A stretch of DNA of 36,983 nucleotides from an uncultured Pseudomonadota bacterium (GTDB lineage: Bacteria > Pseudomonadota > Gammaproteobacteria > Methylococcales > Methylomonadaceae), in contig CAIQZX010000154.1 in assembly GCA_903876445.1 (NCBI GenBank), positions 1 to 36,983 of the forward strand, in the 5' to 3' direction. Both the position numbers and the translations under genes were made by a program. Positions 17,594-24,702 of the stretch are shown in pieces. Under the pieces are notes generated by a model. That model saw only the letters and a program-made list of their open reading frames with translations. It made no database searches and was not told the DNA's origin. Positions within the stretch are counted from its first letter, which is position 1. Each line of letters starts with the position of its first letter.

Positions 17594-17704
17594 ATTTGAA
17601 TCTACACTTTTTTTGTAATTAAGGCAAAAATCGCCAGTGCAAAGTTGGCATATTTTTTATTTCAATATCCTTTGAACGGATATAAAAGCACAAATCGTTC
17701 CATA

Positions 17705-17767
17705 ATTTTCAATTTTCAATTTTCAATTTTCAATTTTTGATTTTTGATTTTTGATTTTTGATTTTTG
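17705..17767. repeat. Nine tandem AT-rich heptamers (4 x ATTTTCA, 5 x ATTTTTG)
   Basis: Four perfect copies of ATTTTCA run directly into five perfect copies of ATTTTTG without any interruption, giving 63 bases of 7-bp periodicity. It lies between the divergent receptor operon and the CheY-like gene, 169 bases before the latter's ATG. Tandem arrays like this can change copy number by slipped-strand mispairing and can alter promoter spacing. Confidence 0.95.
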
Positions 17768-17936
17768 ATTATTTACCGATATTATTTGTCGAAATAACCG
17801 AGTTATCGGATTCAAAAACAACCATTACTTGGTGGAAATGAATTAAACTCTGATTTTAAATATGCGCCTAAATTTTAGAGAGCAACCACTTTAAAAATAA
17901 AAATAAGATTAAAAATGGAAATAGAGGCGAAATAAA

Positions 17937-18320
17937 ATGGCAAAGAAAATTTTTTTAATAGACGATTCGCAAACAATGCTAATGAGTTTAAAAGGGCGTT
18001 TAACTCTTGCTGGATTTGAAATCTCAACGGCTGAAGACGGTATGCAAGCATTGGAAAAACTCAATGCAGGACTAAAACCAGACTTGATTATTGCAGACAT
18101 CAATATGCCAAACATGGATGGTATTGAATTTCTTAGAAATGCGCGTGAATTAGTCAATTGTCGATTTGTACCGATTTTGATGTTGACCGTATTAAATACT
18201 GCGCCAGAAAGGCGTGCAGAAGTGAAAAAAATAGGTGCTACTGGTTGGCTAGTAAAACCAATTAGTGATCGTGATTTGATTGATATGATTAAGTTAGTTT
18301 TGCCAAGCAGTCGCCTTTAA
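17937..18320 (+). CDS. CheY-like response regulator, divergent from the operon
   Basis: A single receiver domain of 127 residues with acidic pair in LIDDS, phospho-acceptor aspartate in IADINMPNMDG and lysine in WLVKPISD. No output domain. AGAGG lies 9 bases before the ATG. It is a paralogue of the regulator at 7444-7818 (shared TMLMS, DINMPNM, GATGWLVKP), but is transcribed away from the operon as a single gene ending at a hairpin. It is likely another acceptor for the operon's CheA or for the histidine kinases nearby. Confidence 0.9.
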   Translation: MAKKIFLIDDSQTMLMSLKGRLTLAGFEISTAEDGMQALEKLNAGLKPDLIIADINMPNMDGIEFLRNARELVNCRFVPILMLTVLNTAPERRAEVKKIGATGWLVKPISDRDLIDMIKLVLPSSRL

Positions 18321-18332
18321 TGACCGTGCAAA

Positions 18333-18368
18333 ATTTCCCATTCACAATTTTTGATTTGAATGGGAAAT
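18333..18368. terminator. Probable bidirectional terminator hairpin
   Basis: An 11-bp perfect stem (ATTTCCCATTC / GAATGGGAAAT) with a 14-base loop lies between the convergent ends of the CheY-like gene (18320) and prmB (18390). On the minus strand the stem is followed by a short T-run; on the plus strand there is none. Confidence 0.6.
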
Positions 18369-18389
18369 CCGACACAATCAAAATAAAAT

Positions 18390-19319
18390 TTAGTGTTGTT
18401 TTTTCAACGCCGTCACAAATGTATCGTGATAATGCGTGATTTGATCAGCAGTGAGTAAAAACACACCATCGCCACCACGTTCAAAGTTGAGCCAATAAAA
18501 TGGCACGTCGGGGAATAACGTTTGTAACGTTTCTGCGCTACTGCCAACTTCAACAATTAAAATCCCCTGCTCGCTGAGATACTCTTTCGCATTAGTTAAA
18601 ATCCGTAACACTAAATCTAATCCAGATTCACCACCTTTAAATGCCATATCCGGTTCAGCATGAAATTCGGGTGGTAAATTTTCCCATTCATTCAAACCGA
18701 CATACGGCGGATTGCTAATGATAATGTCGTATTTTGTCGGCGGTAATTTATTAAATAAATCCGAATAATAGGTGTTCACCATTTCGCCAAGTTCGTGTTT
18801 ATCGATATTGATTTCGGCAACTTCTAAGGCTTCGGGCGACAAATCAACCGCATCAACAATCGCGCTTGGAAACGCATACGCACAGGCAATCGCAATGCAG
18901 CCGCTTCCGGTACATAAATCTAAAATGTGTTCGACATTTTCTTCTTCAACCCACGGTTCAAAACGCTGCTCAATCAATTCAGCAACCGGTGAACGTGGAA
19001 TTAAAACACGTTCATCGACATAAAAAGGCAAGCCCATAAAAATGGATTCATTTGTTAAATACGCAGCGGGCAATCGCTCGTTAATACGACGCTGGATTAA
19101 ATCAAAAACCGCTTTGCGTTCATCGGATGTTAAAACGCAGTCGAAAAAACTGGCGGACAAATGATAAGGTTGATTAACCGCAAATAAAACTAGAGCCACC
19201 GCTTCATCTAAAGCGGTTGTTGTACCTTGTCCAAATGAGAGTTTTTCTGCTGTGAAACGACTCGATGCCCAACGCATATAGTCTCGGAGTGTTGTTAATG
19301 TGTTTAAAGTTTCGGTCAT
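18390..19319 (-). CDS. prmB: Ribosomal protein uL3 N5-glutamine methyltransferase PrmB
   Basis: A SAM-dependent methyltransferase that modifies a glutamine of ribosomal protein L3. The 309-residue product has an N-terminal helical domain, then IPRSPVAELIE (107-117), SAM motif LDLCTGSGCIAIA (133-145) and the catalytic NPPY tetrad (203-206) that binds the glutamine amide. PrmC is the close alternative. The N-terminal layout and IPRSP (PrmC usually reads IPRP at this place) favour PrmB. It starts 9 bases after the flavoprotein gene stop, so the two are co-transcribed. Confidence 0.88.
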   Translation of the reverse strand: MTETLNTLTTLRDYMRWASSRFTAEKLSFGQGTTTALDEAVALVLFAVNQPYHLSASFFDCVLTSDERKAVFDLIQRRINERLPAAYLTNESIFMGLPFYVDERVLIPRSPVAELIEQRFEPWVEEENVEHILDLCTGSGCIAIACAYAFPSAIVDAVDLSPEALEVAEINIDKHELGEMVNTYYSDLFNKLPPTKYDIIISNPPYVGLNEWENLPPEFHAEPDMAFKGGESGLDLVLRILTNAKEYLSEQGILIVEVGSSAETLQTLFPDVPFYWLNFERGGDGVFLLTADQITHYHDTFVTALKKQH

Positions 19320-19328
19320 AAAAAAATT

Positions 19329-20729
19329 TTAAGGTAAAAGTTGAAGTGGCAACATTTTGTCAGGATTTAATAAATTTTTTGGGTCAAATTGGCGTTTAAT
19401 TGCACGCATTAAATTGAGCGAATTGGCATCTAATTCACGGTCTACAAAATCCCGTTTTTCCAAACCTACGCCGTGTTCGCCCGATAATGTGCCATTCAAT
19501 TTTAGCACCAACGAAAAAATTTCATCTAAACAAGCGTGAGCTTTTCTGCTTTGAACAGGGTCGTCAGGGTCAAGCAATAAATTGACATGAATGTTGCCGT
19601 TACCGGCATGACCAAAATTGATAATAGGCAATTCATAGTGTTTTGATAATGTGTCTAAACCTGCAATTAACGCCGGAATTTCTGTCACAGGCACAACAAC
19701 ATCTTCGTTGATTTTTTTCGGGGCAACTTTTCGCAACGCTGGCGACAAGGCTTTGCGTGTATCCCAAAGTGCTTTGACTTCTGCAGCATTTTGCGCCAAA
19801 CGCATCGACATCAATCCGTTATTTGTGGCTGCTTGCATCACTTTTTCAGCCGCATAATCCAAGCCTTCCGCTTGCCCATCAACTTCAATCATTAACATTG
19901 CGCCCGCATTTTCAGGCAAATCGGTTTCGGTGTAATGGCGAATCATATTGATAGCATTACCGTCCATAAATTCTAACGCACACGGGACAACAGGTTGCGC
20001 CATCACAGCGGAAACCGCTTGCGCGGCATCTCCGACAGTTTTATAAATGGCGCGTAATGTTTTTTTCGCTTCCGGTAAAGGCGTTAATTTCAAGGTTGCT
20101 TCGGTAATAATCGCTAACGTGCCTTCTGAACCAATAATCAAGCGTGTTAAATCATAACCTACTACGCCTTTACTGGTATAGACACCGACGTTCATTTCTT
20201 CGCCTGCACCAGTTACAACGCGCAAGCCTAAGGTATTTTCACGCGGCGTGCCGTATTTCACGGCTTTCGGACCGGCGGAGTTATAGGCTAAATTGCCGCC
20301 CACGCTACAAAACGCCGCACTTGTTGGATCGGGTGACCAGAAAAAACCTGCATTTTTGACGTAATTCTGAACTTCTTGATTAGTAATGCCTGTTTGTACT
20401 TTTATGTAGCGATTATCGGGTGAAAAATCTAAGACTTGTTTCATCCGTTCCAACGACAAAACTAAACCGCCATGCAATGGCACAATCGCGCCAGTCGTTC
20501 CCGTTCCTCGACCACGAGCTGTAATCGTAATTTCAAATTCGTTACATAATTGCACCACTCTTAAAACTTGTTCGTGTGTTGTTGCGAAAACCACGACCTG
20601 CGGCAACGCATGACGGCGACTATTGTCATAACCATACGTCCAACATTCGTCAGCATCGGTTAAAATTTCTTGGGTAGAGAAAATAGTTTTTAAAAGAGTC
20701 AAAAATTCGGCGGGGATATTTTTTTGCAT
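19329..20729 (-). CDS. FAD-binding 2-hydroxyacid dehydrogenase, GlcD-like
   Basis: A 466-residue flavoprotein of the D-lactate/glycolate dehydrogenase family, which oxidises 2-hydroxy acids to 2-oxo acids. The N-terminal FAD-binding half contains ARGRGTGTTGAIVPLHGG, DPTSAAFCSVGGNLAYNSAG and IGSEGTLAIITEATLKL. The C-terminal half has FGHAGNGNIHVNLL and LSGEHGVGLEKRDF. No iron-sulfur cysteine motifs follow, so it is not a fused dehydrogenase with a ferredoxin part. No glcE or glcF gene is adjacent, which makes a stand-alone D-lactate or related dehydrogenase as likely as glycolate oxidase. The substrate cannot be told. It is upstream of prmB in one transcript. Confidence 0.85.
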   Translation of the reverse strand: MQKNIPAEFLTLLKTIFSTQEILTDADECWTYGYDNSRRHALPQVVVFATTHEQVLRVVQLCNEFEITITARGRGTGTTGAIVPLHGGLVLSLERMKQVLDFSPDNRYIKVQTGITNQEVQNYVKNAGFFWSPDPTSAAFCSVGGNLAYNSAGPKAVKYGTPRENTLGLRVVTGAGEEMNVGVYTSKGVVGYDLTRLIIGSEGTLAIITEATLKLTPLPEAKKTLRAIYKTVGDAAQAVSAVMAQPVVPCALEFMDGNAINMIRHYTETDLPENAGAMLMIEVDGQAEGLDYAAEKVMQAATNNGLMSMRLAQNAAEVKALWDTRKALSPALRKVAPKKINEDVVVPVTEIPALIAGLDTLSKHYELPIINFGHAGNGNIHVNLLLDPDDPVQSRKAHACLDEIFSLVLKLNGTLSGEHGVGLEKRDFVDRELDANSLNLMRAIKRQFDPKNLLNPDKMLPLQLLP

Positions 20730-20785
20730 GATTTTTAGGTTTTAAATGTAAAAACAAAAAGGTGGCGTAATTGAAATAAAAGAAA

Positions 20786-20802
20786 GGGCGAATAATTCGC
20801 CC
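20786..20802 (-). terminator. Rho-independent terminator after the min operon
   Basis: On the minus strand a GGGCGAA/TTCGCCC stem with a 3-base loop is followed by TTTCTTTTATTT. It lies 8 bases past the stop of the DolP-like gene, which closes the minCDE-lipoprotein transcript. Confidence 0.85.
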
Positions 20803-20810
20803 ATATAAAA

Positions 20811-21386
20811 TCAATCGATGTAATCAAAAACCGTCACAAGTTGTCGAATATCGGGTTCAAGTCGAACCACGTTAATCACAACTGTTCCTTCATCACGATG
20901 AACACGCCCCATTAAATAAACAGTGCTTTGTTCAACAACAATTTTAACTAATGATGAATCAAAATCCGGTAAATCATGAATTTGTTTTAAGGCTTGTCTG
21001 ATGTTTTGCGTAATGCGACGATCGTTTGCTCGAGATAAATTATCGCTAGGATAATCAACAATCAAATTGTCATGAACCATTTTGACATGTTTTACGACAC
21101 GCGCCATTTCAACGACTTTCATTTTGATTGCATCATTCATGGCTTCGCCCGTCAATAAAACAGCACCATTATAAACGTTCACATTTACATGCGCGAAACG
21201 ACGCATTTCGTCGTCGTCCCGTAAATTATCTTTAATGTCTACCGTAATATCCTTGTCCATTTCTGTCATGTCTACGGTGCGACGTTCGGCAAGGTTATGT
21301 GAGGCACGAAGATTTTTTTGCGTGCCGCAGCTCGATAAAATACCTAAAGTACAAAATAAAATGATAACTAATTTCACGTTTTTCAT
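20811..21386 (-). CDS. dolP: BON-domain outer-membrane lipoprotein, DolP-like
   Basis: A 191-residue lipoprotein with a signal peptide and lipobox LSSC (lipidated cysteine at about residue 20), then two BON domains (about 48-115 and 122-190). Shared features with E. coli DolP (YraP) are overall length, VNVYNGAVLLTG in the first BON domain and VEQSTVYLMGRV in the second. DolP supports outer-membrane integrity and gathers at the division site through anionic lipids. The residue after the cysteine is glycine, so outer-membrane sorting is expected. It starts 3 bases after the minE stop and shares the min terminator. In E. coli dolP is not in the min operon. Confidence 0.82.
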   Translation of the reverse strand: MKNVKLVIILFCTLGILSSCGTQKNLRASHNLAERRTVDMTEMDKDITVDIKDNLRDDDEMRRFAHVNVNVYNGAVLLTGEAMNDAIKMKVVEMARVVKHVKMVHDNLIVDYPSDNLSRANDRRITQNIRQALKQIHDLPDFDSSLVKIVVEQSTVYLMGRVHRDEGTVVINVVRLEPDIRQLVTVFDYID

Positions 21387-21389
21387 AAA

Positions 21390-21650
21390 TTAAAGCCGAT
21401 GTGCATCAGGCAATACAATGTTGAGTTCGAGTGTCTCGCGATTGTCGGTCTGTTCTAAATTTATTGTCATAGCATCTTTATTCACGTTGACATAACGCTG
21501 AATCACAGCCAGCAATTCTTTTTGTAATTCAGGTAAATAAGAAGGTTGATTGCCGGACGAGCGTTCGTAAGCCACTAAAATTTGTAGTCGCTCTTTAGCC
21601 AATGATGCAGAACTGGTTTTAGACGTTCTGAAATAGTCTAGTAGACTCAT
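21390..21650 (-). CDS. minE: Cell division topological factor MinE
   Basis: Stimulates the MinD ATPase and drives Min oscillation, which keeps the Z-ring at mid-cell. The 86-residue product has the typical length, with N-terminal membrane and MinD-binding segments (MSLLDYF, then SASLAKERLQILVAYER) and a C-terminal topological domain with LPELQKELLAVIQRYV. The start MSLLDYF at 21650 is chosen because it follows the minD stop by 1 base and gives the family N-terminus. Upstream in-frame codons overlap minD. Confidence 0.95.
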   Translation of the reverse strand: MSLLDYFRTSKTSSASLAKERLQILVAYERSSGNQPSYLPELQKELLAVIQRYVNVNKDAMTINLEQTDNRETLELNIVLPDAHRL

Positions 21651-21651
21651 T

Positions 21652-22461
21652 TTATCTACCTCCGAATAACTTCCTAAAGAAACCAGTCTTATCTTCAATA
21701 AAACGTTGTGGTTTATTTTCGCCTAAATAACGCGCCACAATGTCGGCATAGGCTTGTCCTGCATCGCTTTTTTCATCCAAAATAACGGGCGTTCCCGCAT
21801 TTGATGACGTTAAAACAGATTTCGACTCTGGAATAACACCGAGTAAATGTAACGATAAAATTTCTTGAACATCATTCAAACTTAACATCTCACCCGATTT
21901 CACCCGTTCAGGCGAATAACGCGATAACAACAAATACTCTTTAATTGGCTCTTCGCCACGTTCGGCACGACGTGATTTACTGGCTAAAATACCCAACATA
22001 CGATCCGAATCTCGCACCGAAGATACTTCTGGATTTGTAACAACAAAGGCATCGTCTGCAAAATACATTGCTAAATGTGCGCCTGTTTCAATGCCAGCCG
22101 GTGAATCACATACAATATATTTAAACTCCTTCGATAATTCTTCTAGGATTTTTTCCACACCATCTTGAGTAAGTGCGTCTTTGTTTCGCGTTTGCGACGC
22201 AGGTAAAATCGATAATAAATTACAGTTTTTGTCGCGAATTAGAGCTTGATTCAACGCGGCTTCACCGTTTATAACATTGATAATGTCATAAACAACCCGA
22301 CGTTCACAGCCCATAATTAAATCCAAATTCCGCAAACCTACGTCAAAATCAATCACAACGGTTTTATGACCTTTTTTTGCTAAACCCATAGAAATCGCTG
22401 CGCTGGTAGTAGTTTTACCTACACCACCTTTACCCGAAGTTACAACAATAATTCGTGCCAC
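21652..22461 (-). CDS. minD: Septum site-determining ATPase MinD
   Basis: A membrane-associated ATPase that recruits MinC and is cycled by MinE. The 269-residue product starts with MARIIVVTSGKGGVGKTTTSA, which contains the deviant Walker A. It continues with VVIDFDVGLRNLD and ends in a membrane-targeting amphipathic helix (TGFFRKLFGGR). The start codon is GTG, not ATG, with a strong GGAGG site 7 bases upstream. It lies between minC and minE as in other gammaproteobacteria. Confidence 0.97.
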   Translation of the reverse strand: MARIIVVTSGKGGVGKTTTSAAISMGLAKKGHKTVVIDFDVGLRNLDLIMGCERRVVYDIINVINGEAALNQALIRDKNCNLLSILPASQTRNKDALTQDGVEKILEELSKEFKYIVCDSPAGIETGAHLAMYFADDAFVVTNPEVSSVRDSDRMLGILASKSRRAERGEEPIKEYLLLSRYSPERVKSGEMLSLNDVQEILSLHLLGVIPESKSVLTSSNAGTPVILDEKSDAGQAYADIVARYLGENKPQRFIEDKTGFFRKLFGGR

Positions 22462-22493
22462 TTATATCCTCCAAAGAATTTTTTATTTGTTCG

Positions 22494-23228
22494 TTAAATG
22501 ATTGGTTTAACGACTAACGTGTTTTTTTGTAAATAAATTTGAACGGGTGTATTTGCAACTGCCCCGTGAATGTCGTCGCTGATTTTATAGTTTCCAGCAA
22601 TTGAAATGAGTTCGGCTTGCAAATCTGAACAAAAAATTCGGGCTTCTGTATTGCCCTGAACGCCTGCTAATGCTCGTCCGCGTAATGAGCCATAAACGTG
22701 AATGTTTCCTTCAGCTAAAATTTCTGCGCCCGCTCCAACCTGAGCCAAAATGATTAAATCTCCATGAGAATAAATACGTTGTCCGGAACGAATCGGTTTT
22801 GTAATTGTGACTGTTGTGGAATCATTTACAATAAAATCGTCATCTGTCGGCGCGGTTATGGGTTTTGTTTGTGAATCCGTTTTTGTTTCTCTTGATTCGC
22901 TAGTTGGCGCGGTATTTATTGGAATACTTAATTCGATTGCTTGGGCTTGTTGCGCGTCATTTCCGCTACGAATTCCAATCACAAATAAACCCGTTCTGCG
23001 AATCACCGTCACTAAATTTTCAAAATCTAAAATCAACTGTTTTTTGTTTACTTCACTCAAATCAACAACAACAGGTGAATGTCTAAAAAATTCGGGAGCA
23101 AGTTTCACTTTGTCATTTAGTAACTGCTCAATGAGTATCAAATCGTTACTCGCAAGGCTCAAAACTGGCACTGAAAAAGTGCTACTTTTAAATTCTACAG
23201 CAGGGAAAGAATGAGAGTTAATTGTCAT
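22494..23228 (-). CDS. minC: Septum formation inhibitor MinC
   Basis: Inhibits FtsZ assembly away from mid-cell. The 244-residue product has the N-terminal FtsZ-inhibiting domain ([11 protein letters not shown], then a [10 protein letters not shown] strand), a flexible linker with many T, S and E residues, and the C-terminal beta-helix domain starting at [13 protein letters not shown] with [16 protein letters not shown]. The start MTINSHSF at 23228 is preferred because it aligns with the E. coli N-terminus. An ATG at 23291 would add 21 residues unlike the family. Neither start has a clear ribosome site. Confidence 0.93.
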   Translation of the reverse strand: MTINSHSFPAVEFKSSTFSVPVLSLASNDLILIEQLLNDKVKLAPEFFRHSPVVVDLSEVNKKQLILDFENLVTVIRRTGLFVIGIRSGNDAQQAQAIELSIPINTAPTSESRETKTDSQTKPITAPTDDDFIVNDSTTVTITKPIRSGQRIYSHGDLIILAQVGAGAEILAEGNIHVYGSLRGRALAGVQGNTEARIFCSDLQAELISIAGNYKISDDIHGAVANTPVQIYLQKNTLVVKPII

Positions 23229-23302
23229 CGGTTGATTCAACAAGTTTATAGTAATGCCTTGAATTCTAACACCGCTACCGATAAAAATCATTTTTCTGTG
23301 CG

Positions 23303-23311
23303 TGCTATAAT
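23303..23311 (+). promoter_or_regulatory. Extended -10 promoter of rimO
   Basis: TGCTATAAT is a perfect extended -10 element (TG-N-TATAAT). It lies about 47 bases before the rimO ATG in the divergent gap with minC. No matching -35 box is seen, as is usual for extended -10 promoters. Confidence 0.6.
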
Positions 23312-23357
23312 TTCTAGTACAACACTTATTTTTTAATGATTTTTAACGGATTTTTTG

Positions 23358-24668
23358 ATGAGCGCACCACATATTGGTTTTATTAGTTTAGGTTGTCCTA
23401 AAGCATTGGTAGATAGCGAACGTATTTTGACCACCTTACGCACGGAAGGTTATGAAGTTTCGCCGACTTACGAAAACGCCGATTTAGTCGTCGTAAATAC
23501 TTGTGGTTTTATTGATGCGGCAGTTGAAGAATCACTCGATAGCATTGGCGAAGCGTTGGCAAAAAATGGCAAAGTGATTGTCACAGGATGTTTAGGTTCG
23601 CGCGAAGCTGAAATCCGCGCTCGTCATCCACAAGTTTTAAAAGTCACAGGCGCACACGCTTTTGATGAAGTGGTTGCCGCTGTTCACGAATATCTTCCCG
23701 CCCCACATCAACCCTTTTTAGATTTATTACCCCCACAAGGTATTAAACTTACGCCAGACCATTATGCGTATTTGAAAATTTCAGAAGGCTGCAATCATCG
23801 TTGCACGTTCTGCATTATTCCGTCGATGCGTGGTGATTTGGTGAGTCGTCCGATTGATGACGTTTTGCGTGAAGCTGAAAATTTAGCCAATGCAGGTGTA
23901 AAAGAATTGCTCGTTGTGTCGCAAGATACCAGCGCTTACGGGCTAGATTTGAAATACGCGCCACACGATTGGCGTGGTAAATCGTATCAAACCCGCTTTT
24001 ATGATTTAGCTGAAGCGTTGGGTGATTTGGGAATTTGGGTTCGTATGCACTATGTTTATCCGTATCCGCACGTTGATAATGTAATTCCGTTAATGGCAGA
24101 AGGAAAAATTTTGCCGTATTTGGATATTCCCTTTCAACATTCAAATTCGCGTATTTTGAAAGCGATGGCGCGTCCTGCTGCCAGCGAAAATAATTTAACG
24201 CGCATCAAAGCATGGCGCGAAGTCTGTCCTGATATTACGTTGCGAAGTACGTTTATCGTGGGTTTTCCTGGTGAAACTGAAAGTGAATTTGAAGAACTTT
24301 TAGATTTTTTAAGTGAAGCACAATTAGACCGTGTTGGCGCATTTGCTTATTCACCCGTAAAAGGCGCGGTAGCAAATAATTTACCGAATCCCGTTCCCGA
24401 AGAAGTAAAACAAGAACGTTTGGCGCGTTTCATGGCACATCAAGCTGAAATTAGCGCAGAACGTTTGCAACGTCGAATCGGTCGAGTCGAAACCGTTTTA
24501 ATTGATGAAGTCGTCGAAGAAGGTGCGGTAGCACGGAGTAAAGCCGATGCACCTGAAATTGATGGACAAGTTTTCATTGATGGCGCAACACATTTGAAAG
24601 TCGGTGATTTTGTTCAAGTCGAAATCGAAGACGCTGACGATTACGATATGTGGGCGCACTTGGTTTAA
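23358..24668 (+). CDS. rimO: Ribosomal protein uS12 methylthiotransferase RimO
   Basis: A radical-SAM enzyme with two Fe-S clusters that adds a methylthio group to an aspartate of ribosomal protein S12. The 436-residue product has an N-terminal UPF0004 domain with its three cysteines ([31 protein letters not shown]). Next is the radical-SAM CxxxCxxC in [18 protein letters not shown] and a C-terminal TRAM domain. [11 protein letters not shown] is typical of RimO, as against MiaB. ATG at 23358 is preferred to the TTG one codon earlier; GGA lies 8 bases upstream. Aas follows after 34 bases. Confidence 0.96.
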   Translation: MSAPHIGFISLGCPKALVDSERILTTLRTEGYEVSPTYENADLVVVNTCGFIDAAVEESLDSIGEALAKNGKVIVTGCLGSREAEIRARHPQVLKVTGAHAFDEVVAAVHEYLPAPHQPFLDLLPPQGIKLTPDHYAYLKISEGCNHRCTFCIIPSMRGDLVSRPIDDVLREAENLANAGVKELLVVSQDTSAYGLDLKYAPHDWRGKSYQTRFYDLAEALGDLGIWVRMHYVYPYPHVDNVIPLMAEGKILPYLDIPFQHSNSRILKAMARPAASENNLTRIKAWREVCPDITLRSTFIVGFPGETESEFEELLDFLSEAQLDRVGAFAYSPVKGAVANNLPNPVPEEVKQERLARFMAHQAEISAERLQRRIGRVETVLIDEVVEEGAVARSKADAPEIDGQVFIDGATHLKVGDFVQVEIEDADDYDMWAHLV

Positions 24669-24702
24669 CAAACTTCGTTATTTACTTTTTTTTGAAATCG
24701 CC

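Larger units (their letters stand above)
17462..17936. other. Divergent intergenic region of the sensory locus
   Basis: About 475 bases separate the double-tip receptor (minus) from a CheY-like gene (plus). The region is very AT-rich. It holds a 7-bp inverted repeat, nine tandem heptamers and the ribosome sites of both genes (AAGGT for the receptor, AGAGG for the regulator). No good sigma-70 or sigma-54 promoter could be picked with confidence on either strand, although promoters for both genes must lie here. Confidence 0.6.

Noticed and set aside
17623-17636. Possible sigma-54 promoter for the double-tip receptor (TGGC...TTGC on the minus strand)
   Set aside because: The GG and GC elements are 8 bases apart where 10 are needed.
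17705-17767. CRISPR-like array
   Set aside because: The units are 7 bp, directly adjacent and without spacers, so this is a simple tandem repeat.
23229-23291. Longer MinC beginning at the ATG at 23291
   Set aside because: The extra 21 residues have no counterpart in MinC as known from E. coli, and the inner ATG gives the family N-terminus.
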